Counted from the stretch's first letter, positions 25,405 to 35,419 are shown. The stretch is DNA of 42,120 nt from Arcticibacter svalbardensis MN12-7 (GCF_000403135.1 NZ_AQPN01000076.1:1-42120); one strand, 5' to 3'. Made by a program: numbers and translations. The notes: generated by a model from the letters alone, not told the origin.

Positions 25405-28229
25405 TCTCTTCCTTGTGGACCACCACCACCTCCACCACCATGATTAAATCCACCTTCTCTTCTTTCACCACCCCCGGGAGGCATATCACCGCGGTTGTTT
25501 TGTGTTCTTCCTGCAAATTTATTGAAGCGATAAGCGAAGGTTAACATGAAATAACGGGTCAATCGGTTTGTATTACTCACCGAATAACCATTATCACCCT
25601 GTGTAGAGCTAACAGTAGCCGCTTGATTCAATAAATCATAGCCCTGTAATCTCAGCCGTCCCTTTCTGTTAAATAACTGCTTTTCCAGGTAGCTGTTAAT
25701 CACTAAAGGATTAGCATTGACATCTCTAAATCCCGAATTAATACTCTTGCTTCCGTCCAGACCAAGAATCCAGGTACTAAAAACATAAATTTTTGCATTC
25801 AAATCCAAAGAGAGCGTAGAGTTCTTGGAATCAATACTATTCGGAAGGGAATAATTTACAAATCCATAACGGTAAGAAGCTCCTGGCGTAATATCAATAT
25901 TTTCATTAGGGTTAATCTGCAACCTGGCATTCTGAGAAAAGGTCCAGTTCTTACCAATGTTTTTTTCGTTATCCACATAAGAGACATCATTGGTATAATT
26001 CACGGTTCCTCCTATCTGAAGCCTGTATTTCGTATCCATAAACGGCTTAGACCATCTATAATATACATTGGAAGCATAATAACCATCTTCATTTAAAAAG
26101 CGTCTTTCCTGAATTAAATTATAAGTCGTATCCGTTCCGTTAATGATAGGCTCCCTGATTCTAACCGTATTATTAATAATCCGATCGCTGGTGATGTTTC
26201 CCCTTGCTCCTGCACTAAAGTAAGCTCCTGTTTGTGCATCCGTATTATTGTACTCAATATTAATATTCTGGTTCAGTGCTGACTTCAGATTAGGATTTCC
26301 AATTACCGGGCTTTGAGGATTACTTAAGTCAACCACTGGCTGAATCTGCTCAAAACTGGGCTCACTGCTCTCTCCTGAATAGTTAATCTTTAAAGATACC
26401 GTCCTGGCAAAATTATAAGAGAATCGTACAGTAGGAAACACGTTAAATCCTGTTTTCCCCGCACTTACATGATTAGTTTCCGAATAACCCTTTAATGTAG
26501 TAGGCTGAGCAGCCATACCAATAGAGAAATTATACAACTTATTCCGGTCATACCGATAGCTTAAGCCAAACCGATTCGTAGTAAATGAATAATTGAAAAT
26601 ATTACTTAACGAATCTGATCGGAAATACGCACCATTAACATCCGCCAAATCAGTAATCTTGCTATTATCATTTTCTGTACGGCTGTATCTATAAGAGAAA
26701 TCCAATCGGGAATAAACCCCTAAAGGCTCACTATAAGTAACATTCAATTGATTACTTAAGCGTTCATTATCCGTATTAATCAACCGCCTGGAGCTAGAAT
26801 CAGCATCCGCAACTATAATTCCTCCTGTATCATAAAAATTAAACTCATCACTGATATCCTGATCGTTTTTATTGTAGGACTTATTAAATGAATAGCTTAA
26901 TGAAAGATTCCTTCCCTGTTTGCGGAAACGCTTATTATAAAGGATGTCAGCTCCATAAGCCGGAGAGCTTGCATCGTTACTCGATACCGTATTCTGGTCC
27001 TGTCTTACCAGCTCCTGTATTTGCTTAAAGCTGACACCATCGTTCTTATTTGTACTCAGATTTATAGATGGCGCTACTTTTAAATAATTTAAGGAGTCAA
27101 TCTTATATTCCATATTAAGATTAATCCCTTGATTCAGGTTATCACTATTCGTATTGCTTTTTTGTGTAGTCGTAATCGCTTGACCACCAGTCGTAGTTTC
27201 TGTATACCGATCTGTTATAGCGTTATTATCAGATGACGATACCCTGTAACTACCAAACAACGTAATCTTTTTCGAAACATCTTTTCTATAGTCGAACCCA
27301 CCGGCTTGTGCGTTGGTAATCCCACCCGTATTTCCATCTCTGCCACCACCACTACCACGATATCTTCCGCCTCTTTGATTTCCACCACCGGCAAAATCAA
27401 ACAGATTGGCATTTGTATTATTTAAATTGAGCATCATGGAAAGTTGTTCATCATTATTCATGAACCTTCCCATACCCGATACAATATAACGGTTATCATT
27501 ACCTCCACCGGCAACACCATTAGCAATCATCCCTTTATTCTTGCTGGGACTTATCGTGATATTTAATATTTTATCTGGATCACCATCCCTGATACCGCTG
27601 GCATTAGCCTGATCTCCATAGTCGTCAATGATCTGAATATTCTCAATAATGTCTGCCGGAAGATTCTGTGTGGCAGTTTTTAAATCACCATCAAAAAAAT
27701 CTTTACCGTTAACCCTAACCCGCGTTACACTTTTACCCTGGGTAGTCACATTTCCATCTTTATCTACTTCAATTCCAGGCAGCTTCTTCAATACATCTTC
27801 TACAACCGAATTTTCCCGCACAGGAAAGTCTTTAGCACTGTATTCAATCGTATCTTCTTTTACCGTAATTGGAGTTACACCTGAAATGTTCACCGTATTC
27901 AACACATTACTCTCCACTTTTAAAACTATAGTAGAAAGCTTAAGCGGTGTTGTTGTCTCAGGAAACTGAAAATGTTGACTAAAACTCTTATATCCTAAGC
28001 TAGTAACACTTAAAACAAACTGGCTCGATTTAACATTCCTGAAAGAATACTTACCGTCAACATCGCTCCGGGTAAACAGTGTATCCTTGGGAGATGTCAG
28101 TTTAATAGAGGCGGCAATTACGCTCACTTTTGTCGAATCAAGCACTATACCGCTAACTACCCGGCCCCCTTGCGCATGTAAAAATGTCGTACAGAGACAA
28201 GTAAAAAATAAAAGGAAAAAATGTTTCAT
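25398..28229 (-). CDS. outer-membrane beta-barrel receptor (TonB-dependent-like)
   Basis: A 943-residue outer-membrane protein: signal peptide 1-19 (FLHAQ), a carboxypeptidase-regulatory-like domain (about 22-105, VVSGIVLDSTKVSVIAASIK), a plug-like domain (about 110-225; VVEDVLKKLPGIEVDKDGN), and a C-terminal barrel of the OMP_b-brl_3 type (about 400-905, many alternating strands). The plug has a Gly/Arg/Asn-rich insertion near 285-310 (GGGNQRGGRYRGSGGGRDGN). The C-terminus carries an unusual Gly-rich tail after the barrel. No clear TonB box is seen, so energised import is not certain. There is no SusD partner nearby, which argues against a classical SusC polysaccharide transporter. Confidence 0.87.
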   Translation of the reverse strand: MKHFFLLFFTCLCTTFLHAQGGRVVSGIVLDSTKVSVIAASIKLTSPKDTLFTRSDVDGKYSFRNVKSSQFVLSVTSLGYKSFSQHFQFPETTTPLKLSTIVLKVESNVLNTVNISGVTPITVKEDTIEYSAKDFPVRENSVVEDVLKKLPGIEVDKDGNVTTQGKSVTRVRVNGKDFFDGDLKTATQNLPADIIENIQIIDDYGDQANASGIRDGDPDKILNITISPSKNKGMIANGVAGGGNDNRYIVSGMGRFMNNDEQLSMMLNLNNTNANLFDFAGGGNQRGGRYRGSGGGRDGNTGGITNAQAGGFDYRKDVSKKITLFGSYRVSSSDNNAITDRYTETTTGGQAITTTQKSNTNSDNLNQGINLNMEYKIDSLNYLKVAPSINLSTNKNDGVSFKQIQELVRQDQNTVSSNDASSPAYGADILYNKRFRKQGRNLSLSYSFNKSYNKNDQDISDEFNFYDTGGIIVADADSSSRRLINTDNERLSNQLNVTYSEPLGVYSRLDFSYRYSRTENDNSKITDLADVNGAYFRSDSLSNIFNYSFTTNRFGLSYRYDRNKLYNFSIGMAAQPTTLKGYSETNHVSAGKTGFNVFPTVRFSYNFARTVSLKINYSGESSEPSFEQIQPVVDLSNPQSPVIGNPNLKSALNQNINIEYNNTDAQTGAYFSAGARGNITSDRIINNTVRIREPIINGTDTTYNLIQERRFLNEDGYYASNVYYRWSKPFMDTKYRLQIGGTVNYTNDVSYVDNEKNIGKNWTFSQNARLQINPNENIDITPGASYRYGFVNYSLPNSIDSKNSTLSLDLNAKIYVFSTWILGLDGSKSINSGFRDVNANPLVINSYLEKQLFNRKGRLRLQGYDLLNQAATVSSTQGDNGYSVSNTNRLTRYFMLTFAYRFNKFAGRTQNNRGDMPPGGGERREGGFNHGGGGGGGPQGRDQ

Positions 28230-28301
28230 GAAATCTTATTGAGTAATTACCATTTGCTACCTTCTAAGACTTCATAAATACAAGGAGGTTTAAAAAGAAA
28301 A

Positions 28302-29555
28302 TTAATTTTTTTCTTCCCAAACCAAGGCAATCTGCACAATGGTTTCAACCGCCTTTTGCATGTCCTGTACCGACACCCATTCCTGCTTTCCATGAAAGGC
28401 ATGTTCGCCAGCAAAAATATTTGGACAAGGCAAGCCGATAAATGATAAACGAGAACCGTCTGTGCCTCCACGGATACTCTGAAGTTTCGGATTCACACCC
28501 GTCCGCTCTACCGCAATCTTCGCATATTCAATAAGTTCCGGATGTTTATCCAGCACCACTTTCATATTCCGATACTGCTCTTTCACTTCTAATTTATACG
28601 AAGACGAAGGATAACCTTCCATAACATCATCTGCAATCGCTTTTAAAATGTCTTCGTGGTTTTTAAGCTCAGCATCATCAAAATCACGCAATATAAACTC
28701 AATTGAAGCCTCTTCCACCGATCCCTGCATCGCTACCGGATGAATAAACCCTTCCATTCCTTCTGTACTTTCCGGCGAAAGCCTGTCTTTAGGCAAGAAA
28801 GAAACAATTTCGGCAGCAATTTTTATCGCACTTTCCATATTTCCCTTTGCAAAACCAGGATGAGAACTCACTCCCGAAATAGTTATCCTGGCATAATCTG
28901 CTGAAAACGTTTCATTCTCAATAGAACCACATGACTCGCCATCTACAGTATACCCATAATCGGCTCCTAATTTCTTAATATCAACCTTATCTACACCACG
29001 ACCAATTTCTTCATCAGGTGTAAATAGAATCCGGATCTTTCCATGTTTCAATTCAGGATGAGCAATTAAAAAAGCAGCAGCATCCATTATTTCTGCTAAC
29101 CCGGCTTTATTATCGGCCCCTAATAACGTATTTCCACTTGCCGTTACAATATCATTGCCAATCTGAAACTCCAGGTCAGGATGATCAACCTTCCTCATAA
29201 CCTGATTAGGGTCCAGAGGTAATACCAAATCCTGTCCCTGATAATTTTGATGAATGACAGGAACAACATTCAGCCCACTGCAATCTGGAGAAGTATCCAT
29301 GTGCGAGCAGAAACAAATTACCGGAACTTCTTTTGCTGTCGTAGCAGGAACAGTGGCATATACATACCCAAACTCATCCAATTCTGCATCTGTTATACCA
29401 ATTTCCAGAAGTTCTTCTACTAATATTTCACCTAAATTCTTTTGCTTGTCTGTTGAAGGCTGTGTTAAAGAATTCGGATCTGACTGTGTATCGATTTTTA
29501 CATATTTCAAAAAACGCTCAAGTGCTGTAAATGAATATGATTTAAAAATTTCCAT
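28302..29555 (-). CDS. pepT: peptidase T (tripeptidase)
   Basis: Cytoplasmic M20-family zinc aminotripeptidase. Metal-site motifs: CFCSHMDTSPDCSG (His and Asp), LGADNKAGLAEI (bridging Asp), LFTPDEEIGRG (catalytic Glu pair), YTVDGESCGSIENETFSAD, and the C-terminal SIRGGTDGSRLSF with EHAFHGKQEW. The frame runs to 29603, but the residues before MEIFKSYSF are not family-like and would overlap the divergent rhomboid start; I take ATG at 29555 (417 aa), which has a TACTTTTG promoter element 17 nt upstream. Confidence 0.95.
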   Translation of the reverse strand: MEIFKSYSFTALERFLKYVKIDTQSDPNSLTQPSTDKQKNLGEILVEELLEIGITDAELDEFGYVYATVPATTAKEVPVICFCSHMDTSPDCSGLNVVPVIHQNYQGQDLVLPLDPNQVMRKVDHPDLEFQIGNDIVTASGNTLLGADNKAGLAEIMDAAAFLIAHPELKHGKIRILFTPDEEIGRGVDKVDIKKLGADYGYTVDGESCGSIENETFSADYARITISGVSSHPGFAKGNMESAIKIAAEIVSFLPKDRLSPESTEGMEGFIHPVAMQGSVEEASIEFILRDFDDAELKNHEDILKAIADDVMEGYPSSSYKLEVKEQYRNMKVVLDKHPELIEYAKIAVERTGVNPKLQSIRGGTDGSRLSFIGLPCPNIFAGEHAFHGKQEWVSVQDMQKAVETIVQIALVWEEKN

Positions 29556-29572
29556 TGATTCTGATTTTAAAA

Positions 29573-29580
29573 CAAAAGTA
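29573..29580 (-). promoter_or_regulatory. -7 element of pepT
   Basis: Reads TACTTTTG on the minus strand (exact TAnnTTTG), 17 nt before the chosen pepT start. This supports the shorter pepT reading and places the promoter in the 46-nt gap shared with the divergent rhomboid gene. Confidence 0.5.
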
Positions 29581-29601
29581 AATATTTTGTACATTACGGG
29601 C

Positions 29602-30225
29602 ATGATTCAAGCGATCTTTAGTCAGGCACCCGTTGCTGCCCTCATTTTTATATTAACGATTATAACAAGTATCTATACTTTCTCCAATCCAGAGATGTAT
29701 GGAAAATTGATGCTTCATCCTTATAGTGTTACAAGGGGAAGTAGAGTCTATTCTATCATCACCAGTGGATTTATACATGCCGATTGGGGACACCTATTTT
29801 TCAATATGTTTTCTTTCTATTTCTTTGCCTTTACCCTTGAAGGTATTATTGGAAGCATGCAATTCGCTGTTTTATATATTGTTAGCCTGATACTAAGCGA
29901 CCTCAGCACCATTATGCGCCATAAAGATGACTTCAGATACAACAGTCTTGGCGCCTCAGGAGCTATATCTGGCATCATTTTCAGCTATATCCTCTTTGAT
30001 CCCAGTACCAAATTTTACATCATGTTCATTCCTATCGGAATCCCTGCCGTTATATTTGGTGTCCTGTACCTGCTTTATAGCGCTTATGCATCCAAACAAT
30101 CCAGTGGCATTAATCACGATGCCCATTTCTACGGCGCACTTTCCGGACTGATTATCACGATCCTCTTTAATCCCGGAGTACTAAGTCACTTTTTCTCTGA
30201 AATCCAAAGAATGGTTGGTCACTGA
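29602..30225 (+). CDS. rhomboid-family intramembrane serine protease
   Basis: A 207-residue polytopic protein with six hydrophobic segments. It has the rhomboid catalytic pair: Ser119 in GASGAIS (GxSG) and His175 in NHDAHFYGAL, plus the N-terminal conserved HADWGHLFFNM at about 59-69. It cleaves transmembrane substrates within the membrane. The continuous frame extends upstream to 29254, but that part is the antisense of pepT; the true start is ATG 29602, which gives the normal length of a minimal rhomboid. Confidence 0.93.
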   Translation: MIQAIFSQAPVAALIFILTIITSIYTFSNPEMYGKLMLHPYSVTRGSRVYSIITSGFIHADWGHLFFNMFSFYFFAFTLEGIIGSMQFAVLYIVSLILSDLSTIMRHKDDFRYNSLGASGAISGIIFSYILFDPSTKFYIMFIPIGIPAVIFGVLYLLYSAYASKQSSGINHDAHFYGALSGLIITILFNPGVLSHFFSEIQRMVGH

Positions 30226-30237
30226 TCAACAAACAAA

Positions 30238-31221
30238 TTACTCCAATCTTAACGGAACCGAAGGACTTTTGATAAATTTCCCCTGTTCATCTAAAATAAA
30301 GCTTAAAGGATTCTCTGGATCTTTGATAATTTCAAAGAGCACAAAACCCCAGGGTTTCCAGAAGTTTTCAAGTACTTGTCCGTATGTCTTCACCTGCCAG
30401 TTATCAAATAACGGCCTGCTGCTAATCCGCAGGGGCATACCATCAATATAATACATTTCACCCGTAGACAATATGGAATATTCAGGCAAACGATTAAATA
30501 TATAAGCGGAATAAAAGAAACGGGCACAAATCTCTTCAAACTGGATCGGCTGTAAAGTATGATCAGAAACCATATGCAGCACAGCATCATGATAAATTGC
30601 ATTTTCACCATTATCCTGTAAACAGGCAATCAGACCAAAGTCCTTCATTTTTAATGAAAAAACCAGGGTATTAATCTCGTCCCTGTAGCTGAAAGTTTCA
30701 GGAGGGTTATCTACTGGAAATACCAAAATCTTCCATGGAAGAACGCCCTCAAATTCCATCGGATTCAGGAGCGATTGCAACATGAGGTGCAGATTACCGA
30801 ATTTCTGCATTAAACTCTGCGAAAAATTCAAAGCCTCACCAGTAGATCTTTGCTGCCTGATTCCCGCTCGTACCTCAAAGTGGATCATGCCATAAACCTG
30901 CTTGGCAATCCATTGAAATAAGCGAAGGTCATCTAATGCCTTAACGGCCTCATAACCTGTATTCAGAGCCACACTAACCTCTTGCTCTAATTTTTCTATC
31001 TCCTGATAAGCGAACTCAGAAACTGGAATCTTAATGTCTGGATAAGTCAATATATGCTCATCCAGCATTTTTAAAGCTTGATCTTTCAGATTAAATTTAT
31101 TGACCATCCATTCGGGAAACAGTTGCATCTGTCGGTCTGCTTCCAAACCAGTCATAAAACAAACCTTTTCGCTAAAATCAAACCGTTCAAACGGTCGAAA
31201 TAATGAAGTACTCATGGCCAA
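30238..31221 (-). CDS. conserved hypothetical protein (327 aa)
   Basis: A soluble, cytoplasmic-looking protein of 327 residues with no signal peptide or membrane segment. I do not recognise a named family. Notable are an N-terminal VCFMTGLEA followed by FPEWMVNKF, a pattern slightly reminiscent of a Cys-containing nucleic-acid-binding knuckle but with only one cysteine, a helical middle part (KLEQEVSVALNTGYEAVKAL), and a C-terminal mixed region with SSRPLFDNWQVKTYG. Its Met3 (MSTSLFRPF) may be the real start. It sits 10 nt upstream of the second M1 aminopeptidase gene on the same strand, so the two are transcribed in the order 327-aa protein, then no: the peptidase gene at 31232-33748 is read first. 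Confidence 0.6.
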   Translation of the reverse strand: MAMSTSLFRPFERFDFSEKVCFMTGLEADRQMQLFPEWMVNKFNLKDQALKMLDEHILTYPDIKIPVSEFAYQEIEKLEQEVSVALNTGYEAVKALDDLRLFQWIAKQVYGMIHFEVRAGIRQQRSTGEALNFSQSLMQKFGNLHLMLQSLLNPMEFEGVLPWKILVFPVDNPPETFSYRDEINTLVFSLKMKDFGLIACLQDNGENAIYHDAVLHMVSDHTLQPIQFEEICARFFYSAYIFNRLPEYSILSTGEMYYIDGMPLRISSRPLFDNWQVKTYGQVLENFWKPWGFVLFEIIKDPENPLSFILDEQGKFIKSPSVPLRLE

Positions 31222-31231
31222 ATATACACCT

Positions 31232-33748
31232 TTATGATCCTTTAAGTTCAGCCATTGCCTGAGTCAATGCAGCAAGCTGTTTTTGCAATTCAACCTTTAC
31301 TTCCGGACTTGCCTGTTTGACCATTTCCGTCTTAATCTCCTTGAATGATTTAAATAGATTTAAAACATATTTATCGATATCATACTTCTTATTTTTTATC
31401 CCTACTTCTTTAAAATCGGCAACACGTTTATTTACTTCCTCACTATTATCAATCCTTGCCAGGATACTCAAATAAGGACTAATCATTTCTACCTTATCCT
31501 GCAATCCTGCTTTTTCATAAGAATCATTAAAAAAAGGAAGCTCTTTCTCAGTTCCACCGTATGTATAGGCAGCAAGAATAGCTTTGGTCAAATCACCTTT
31601 ACTATCTTTTTGTAAGGTTTTTGCTATAGCAAATGCTTCTTTCGGATCAAGCATGATCACTCCAGCCAATGCAGCTCCCTGAACCGAGTACGATTCACTT
31701 TTCAATGCCGAATCAAATAAGGGCCTGTTGGTCACATCCCGCATAGAGGCAAGACTTTGTAAGGCAGCTGCCCGTACTAATGTTCTTGGATCAGAAACAG
31801 ACAGCGTTTTTAAAACAGGTAATGCTGCCACCCGGACAAGGGAATCAGTCAGATCAATTGTATTGATTGCCAAAATGCGCAATCCATAATAAGGGTCTTT
31901 TAATGCAGTAAGCATCACTTTACGTGCATCCTCGTTTTTAGTCTGATTGGCACTGCAGCTATCAATTGCTTCCAACCGGTCTACATACAAAGGCGCATGA
32001 GCGTATTGAAATACATAGTCTGATAAAACCTTATGGTCCTCTTTTTTTGCCAATAGCACTTTATCGGCATCCACATTAACCAGATCCGGACGGACATCAA
32101 CACCAAAACTTAGGGTATCCATTTTGTCCTTCATCAGGAAATCATGGCGTACTTTTTTCCCGCCTGCATAAACATCCACTGCCATAGGCAAAATAAATGC
32201 CGCACCATCCTGAAGTTGTGTTAAAAACACCTTTTGCGTTTTGCTAACCTCATCCCATTGATAGCTGATGTTCAATTCCGGATGACCACTTCCAAAATAC
32301 CATTGATTAAAGAACCAGTTTAAATCCTTTCCACTAGCTTCTTCCAAAGCAAGTCGCAGTTGATGAGCTTCACCATTTTTAAAAGCATTTTGCTTCAGAT
32401 AGGTGTTAAGACCCTTAAAAAAAGCCTCTTCACCTAAGTAATTGCGCAGCATATACAACACCCGGCCGCCCTTCTGGTAGCTTACCAGGTCAAACATATC
32501 TTCCTTATCGGCATAATGAAAGCGAACAAGATCTTTAGAAGCATCTTTAGGCGAACCCAAATATTCCTGCATATCCTTATAGTTCCCAGCATCCCCTTCA
32601 TCCTTACCATATTTATATTCCCGCCATAGTACCTCACTAAAATTAGCAAACGACTCATTGACGGTCAGGTTACTCCAGCTTTCCGTAGTCACATAATCAC
32701 CAAACCACTGATGAAACAGCTCATGGGAAATCACATCCTCTCCTTTATTCTCATCCAGCAGCTCTCTGTCAGTAGCCTGCACAAACTCTCCATGCAAAGT
32801 TGCCGTTGTATTTTCCATTGCCCCACTTACAAAATCACGCACCACAATCTGCGAATACTTATTCCATGGAAAATCAACACCCAACTTTTTAGAGAAAAAC
32901 TCCATCATCTCAGGCGTATGTCCAAATATCTGTTTGGCATAAGGAGCAAAAGCCGGTTCCAGGTAATAATTAACCTCTTTATCTCTCCATTTATCTTTGA
33001 ATATTTTAAAATCACCTACAGCCATCATAAACAAGTATGGCGAATGAGGCAAATCCATCTTCCATGTATCTGTACGTGTTCCATCTACATTCATTTTCCG
33101 GGAAACTAACTTTCCATTCGACAGCGTTTCATATTTAGAAAGCACGGTCATAGCTATTTCAGACGTTGTTTTCTGATTGGAATGATCTATTGTTGGAAAC
33201 CAAACCGAAGAAGCTTCCGTTTCCCCCTGTGTCCAGATCTGCACTGGTTTATCTTTATCTTCGTTCGCCGGATTGATAAAATACAAGCCTTTCGCATCCG
33301 TGATCGCTGAACTTCCTATAGTCTTCAGATCATTGGGCTTGGAGACATAGTCAATAAACAGCGTATACTTTTCCGTTCTGCTATATATACGGCCCAGTTT
33401 AATATTCAACTGCAGGCTATCATAGGTGTATTTCAACGGCTTCAGCACATTGCCTTCCACCATTGAAACTTGTTTTATATCCATGCCTTTTGCATCAAGG
33501 CGCAAAGAATCTGTGGAATAAAAATAGGGTTTCAAGGTTAGCCATGCCTTTCCGTACAAATAACACTTTGCATAATCAAAGCGGACATCCAGTTTGGTAT
33601 GTATCAGGGCATTGATCTTTACTGGAGTCTCCCTGTAAATCCGGACTAAAGAATCAGGTGATTTTTTTACCTGCGACTGAACATTCAAGCTAAGAGTAAA
33701 TGTAACAGCAATCAGCAATGCAAATTGCTTCAATGGAAAATATTTCAT
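31232..33748 (-). CDS. M1-family aminopeptidase with HEAT-like C-terminus
   Basis: An 838-residue secreted zinc aminopeptidase of family M1, signal peptide 1-26 (LNVQSQ). GAMEN motif at 309-313, HELFH zinc site at 342-346, third ligand Glu365 in NLTVNES. The N-terminal beta-domain and catalytic domain closely parallel those of the lipoprotein at 10852-12960 (shared stretches such as VNYYLEP, KYSQIVVRDF, YQKGGR and DLNWFFNQW). The C-terminal ~250 residues form HEAT-like repeats, longer than in the paralogue. Likely periplasmic peptide degradation. The 327-residue unknown gene follows 10 nt downstream on the same strand. Confidence 0.92.
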   Translation of the reverse strand: MKYFPLKQFALLIAVTFTLSLNVQSQVKKSPDSLVRIYRETPVKINALIHTKLDVRFDYAKCYLYGKAWLTLKPYFYSTDSLRLDAKGMDIKQVSMVEGNVLKPLKYTYDSLQLNIKLGRIYSRTEKYTLFIDYVSKPNDLKTIGSSAITDAKGLYFINPANEDKDKPVQIWTQGETEASSVWFPTIDHSNQKTTSEIAMTVLSKYETLSNGKLVSRKMNVDGTRTDTWKMDLPHSPYLFMMAVGDFKIFKDKWRDKEVNYYLEPAFAPYAKQIFGHTPEMMEFFSKKLGVDFPWNKYSQIVVRDFVSGAMENTTATLHGEFVQATDRELLDENKGEDVISHELFHQWFGDYVTTESWSNLTVNESFANFSEVLWREYKYGKDEGDAGNYKDMQEYLGSPKDASKDLVRFHYADKEDMFDLVSYQKGGRVLYMLRNYLGEEAFFKGLNTYLKQNAFKNGEAHQLRLALEEASGKDLNWFFNQWYFGSGHPELNISYQWDEVSKTQKVFLTQLQDGAAFILPMAVDVYAGGKKVRHDFLMKDKMDTLSFGVDVRPDLVNVDADKVLLAKKEDHKVLSDYVFQYAHAPLYVDRLEAIDSCSANQTKNEDARKVMLTALKDPYYGLRILAINTIDLTDSLVRVAALPVLKTLSVSDPRTLVRAAALQSLASMRDVTNRPLFDSALKSESYSVQGAALAGVIMLDPKEAFAIAKTLQKDSKGDLTKAILAAYTYGGTEKELPFFNDSYEKAGLQDKVEMISPYLSILARIDNSEEVNKRVADFKEVGIKNKKYDIDKYVLNLFKSFKEIKTEMVKQASPEVKVELQKQLAALTQAMAELKGS

Positions 33749-33833
33749 AAACGAAAGAAAATGCTATAGGATAATATGTTAAAAAGCGATTAAAATCTCT
33801 GTAAGATGAATAAACAACGCTTTTTTCAGATAA

Positions 33834-34325
33834 TTAGTTTTTTAAATACGATTTAGGATCAAGGGCAGCTGGCGACCAGTTGGTAAAGAACTCCAGTACC
33901 TTTTTGGGATCATGACCCTTGCCACTCTCCAGATACGCACTATTCTGCGTATGCAGCCGATTTCCTTTTCGATCCAGCACAACAAATACCGGAAATCCAA
34001 ACCGCTGCGGATAGCCTAAAGAAGCAAGAACTGCTTTGTTCTCATTTTCCTTGCTATAGTTGACATGTACCACTACAAAACCAGCATTTTGAGCAGTCCT
34101 CAATGTATCATTCCTATTTACTAACTGATTAAACCGAATACACCATATACACCAGTTCCCTCCAATTTGAAGCAGCACATGTTTACCCTCTACAGCAGCT
34201 TTTGCTACTGCAACCTTAATATCCTTAGCCGCATCGGCTTGAGGATTATACAATTTCACATCTTGTGCATTCCCTGCGGTATGCAGTACAAGCATCATCG
34301 TAAACAATAGAAAGACTTTTTTCAT
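33834..34325 (-). CDS. secreted thioredoxin-family protein
   Basis: A 163-residue exported protein (signal peptide 1-20, TAGNAQ) with a thioredoxin fold resembling the thioredoxin_7/DsbD-gamma type. The redox motif is Trp-Cys59-Ile-Trp-Cys62 in GGNWCIWCIRF, and a cis-Pro segment occurs in RFGFPVFVVLD. It probably acts as a periplasmic disulfide reductase or isomerase. It lies 85 nt upstream of the M1 peptidase gene on the same strand; a weak AAAAAGCG/CGCTTTTT inverted repeat with a long loop lies between them. Confidence 0.87.
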   Translation of the reverse strand: MKKVFLLFTMMLVLHTAGNAQDVKLYNPQADAAKDIKVAVAKAAVEGKHVLLQIGGNWCIWCIRFNQLVNRNDTLRTAQNAGFVVVHVNYSKENENKAVLASLGYPQRFGFPVFVVLDRKGNRLHTQNSAYLESGKGHDPKKVLEFFTNWSPAALDPKSYLKN

Positions 34326-34726
34326 TCAGACCTTATTTAGGATATATCCGCGTTAAAATAAGCCCCAAAGATAGGAGCCTTTCTTAACATAAAAGTCATA
34401 TAAAACACTTAAAAATTTAAAGGCCTAATCAAACTAGGGCTTCTCTAATTTTAACTTCGCAATAATATATTCACTCACCTTTCTACCCTGCTCAACACCC
34501 ATCTTCATAACCCTTCACTGAATCTAACGAAAAAGTAACTTTTCTTACCACAGTAAAAAATGCCTGAGTCGCTGCTAAGGTGAAATCATATATTTTACCC
34601 TTTTCTGGGGTTGCAATAGGACCAAATCCAAATCTTTAGGTAAATCCCCGAATTAACATTATTTAACTAAACACACATTAAACTATTCTTTACCGGATTC
34701 ATCTATTCATTAAAACACACAAAGAA
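34326..34726. other. intergenic gap of 400 nt, no gene seen
   Basis: AT-rich spacer between the divergent thioredoxin and DUF4890 genes. On the minus strand there are short broken frames near 34435-34560 (for example a 25-codon frame ending at 34437), too weak to call. No RNA gene recognised. Confidence 0.4.
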
Positions 34727-35200
34727 ATGAAAAAGTCAATCATAACAGCTCTATTGTTCGCCGGATTTGCAACTGCAGGGTTCTCTCAAGAAAGAAACAT
34801 TCAACGCGTAGACAGAAATGATAAACGCATGGAAAGTCCGGAACAACAGTCACGCCTGGCTACCGATAGGATGGACAAACAACTCTCACTTTCTGAAAAT
34901 CAAAAAACTCAGATTTATAACCTGAACCTGGACCGGGCAAAAAAAATGAACAAAGCCCATGAAAAGGCTGAAAAACAACGGATGGAGCAGCACAAGAAAA
35001 TGCAAGCCGAACATGCTTCAAGCGACAGGAAAATTAATAGTGTGCTAAGTCCGGCTCAACAAAGCAAATACGCTTCGTTAAAAAAAGAAAGAGCAGACAA
35101 GTTTAAAGGCCGTAAAGGCAACCACAATAATAGAAACAAAAACCGGACAAGTCGGAATGCATCTCCTAAAAACAGACCAGAATCAGATCACAAACTATAA
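34727..35200 (+). CDS. DUF4890-like secreted basic protein
   Basis: A 157-residue exported protein, signal peptide 1-20 (GFSQ). The centre matches the DUF4890 pattern of Bacteroidetes (RLATDRMDKQLSLSENQKTQIYNL… and INSVLSPAQQSKYASLKKER), a helical, Spy-like arrangement, possibly an envelope stress chaperone. The last ~35 residues are extremely basic and Asn-rich (KGRKGNHNNRNKNRTSRN) and should be disordered; they could bind nucleic acid or acidic envelope polymers. A terminator hairpin follows 22 nt after the stop. Confidence 0.75.
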   Translation: MKKSIITALLFAGFATAGFSQERNIQRVDRNDKRMESPEQQSRLATDRMDKQLSLSENQKTQIYNLNLDRAKKMNKAHEKAEKQRMEQHKKMQAEHASSDRKINSVLSPAQQSKYASLKKERADKFKGRKGNHNNRNKNRTSRNASPKNRPESDHKL

Positions 35201-35222
35201 GCTCTAATTTTAATAATTCCAT

Positions 35223-35257
35223 AAAAATGGCTGGAGAAATCCGGTCATTTTTTGTTT
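35223..35257 (+). terminator. rho-independent terminator after DUF4890 gene
   Basis: AAAAATGGCTGGA / TCCGGTCATTTTT with a GAAA loop and two G·T pairs, followed by a T-rich tail. Confidence 0.75.
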
Positions 35258-35419
35258 TAGTCCTACTGGTAGAAAATAATCAGATCTAAAAAAGAAAATA
35301 ATAGGTAACAATTTATATAAACATACGGCTACAATCGTCCCTTCATAGCCAAAAACGGTCGTTAGAACACATATCTATGTCATCTCCTGTATAAAGCACC
35401 AATATCCTAACCTTCAGCA

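Noticed and set aside
29254-29601. N-terminal extension of the rhomboid protein by 116 residues
   Set aside because: This part is antisense to pepT and has no rhomboid-like features; ATG 29602 gives a normal minimal rhomboid.
34430-34570. Remnant of a protein gene on the minus strand
   Set aside because: Two short frames can be joined by a shift, but no family could be recognised, so it stays unassigned.
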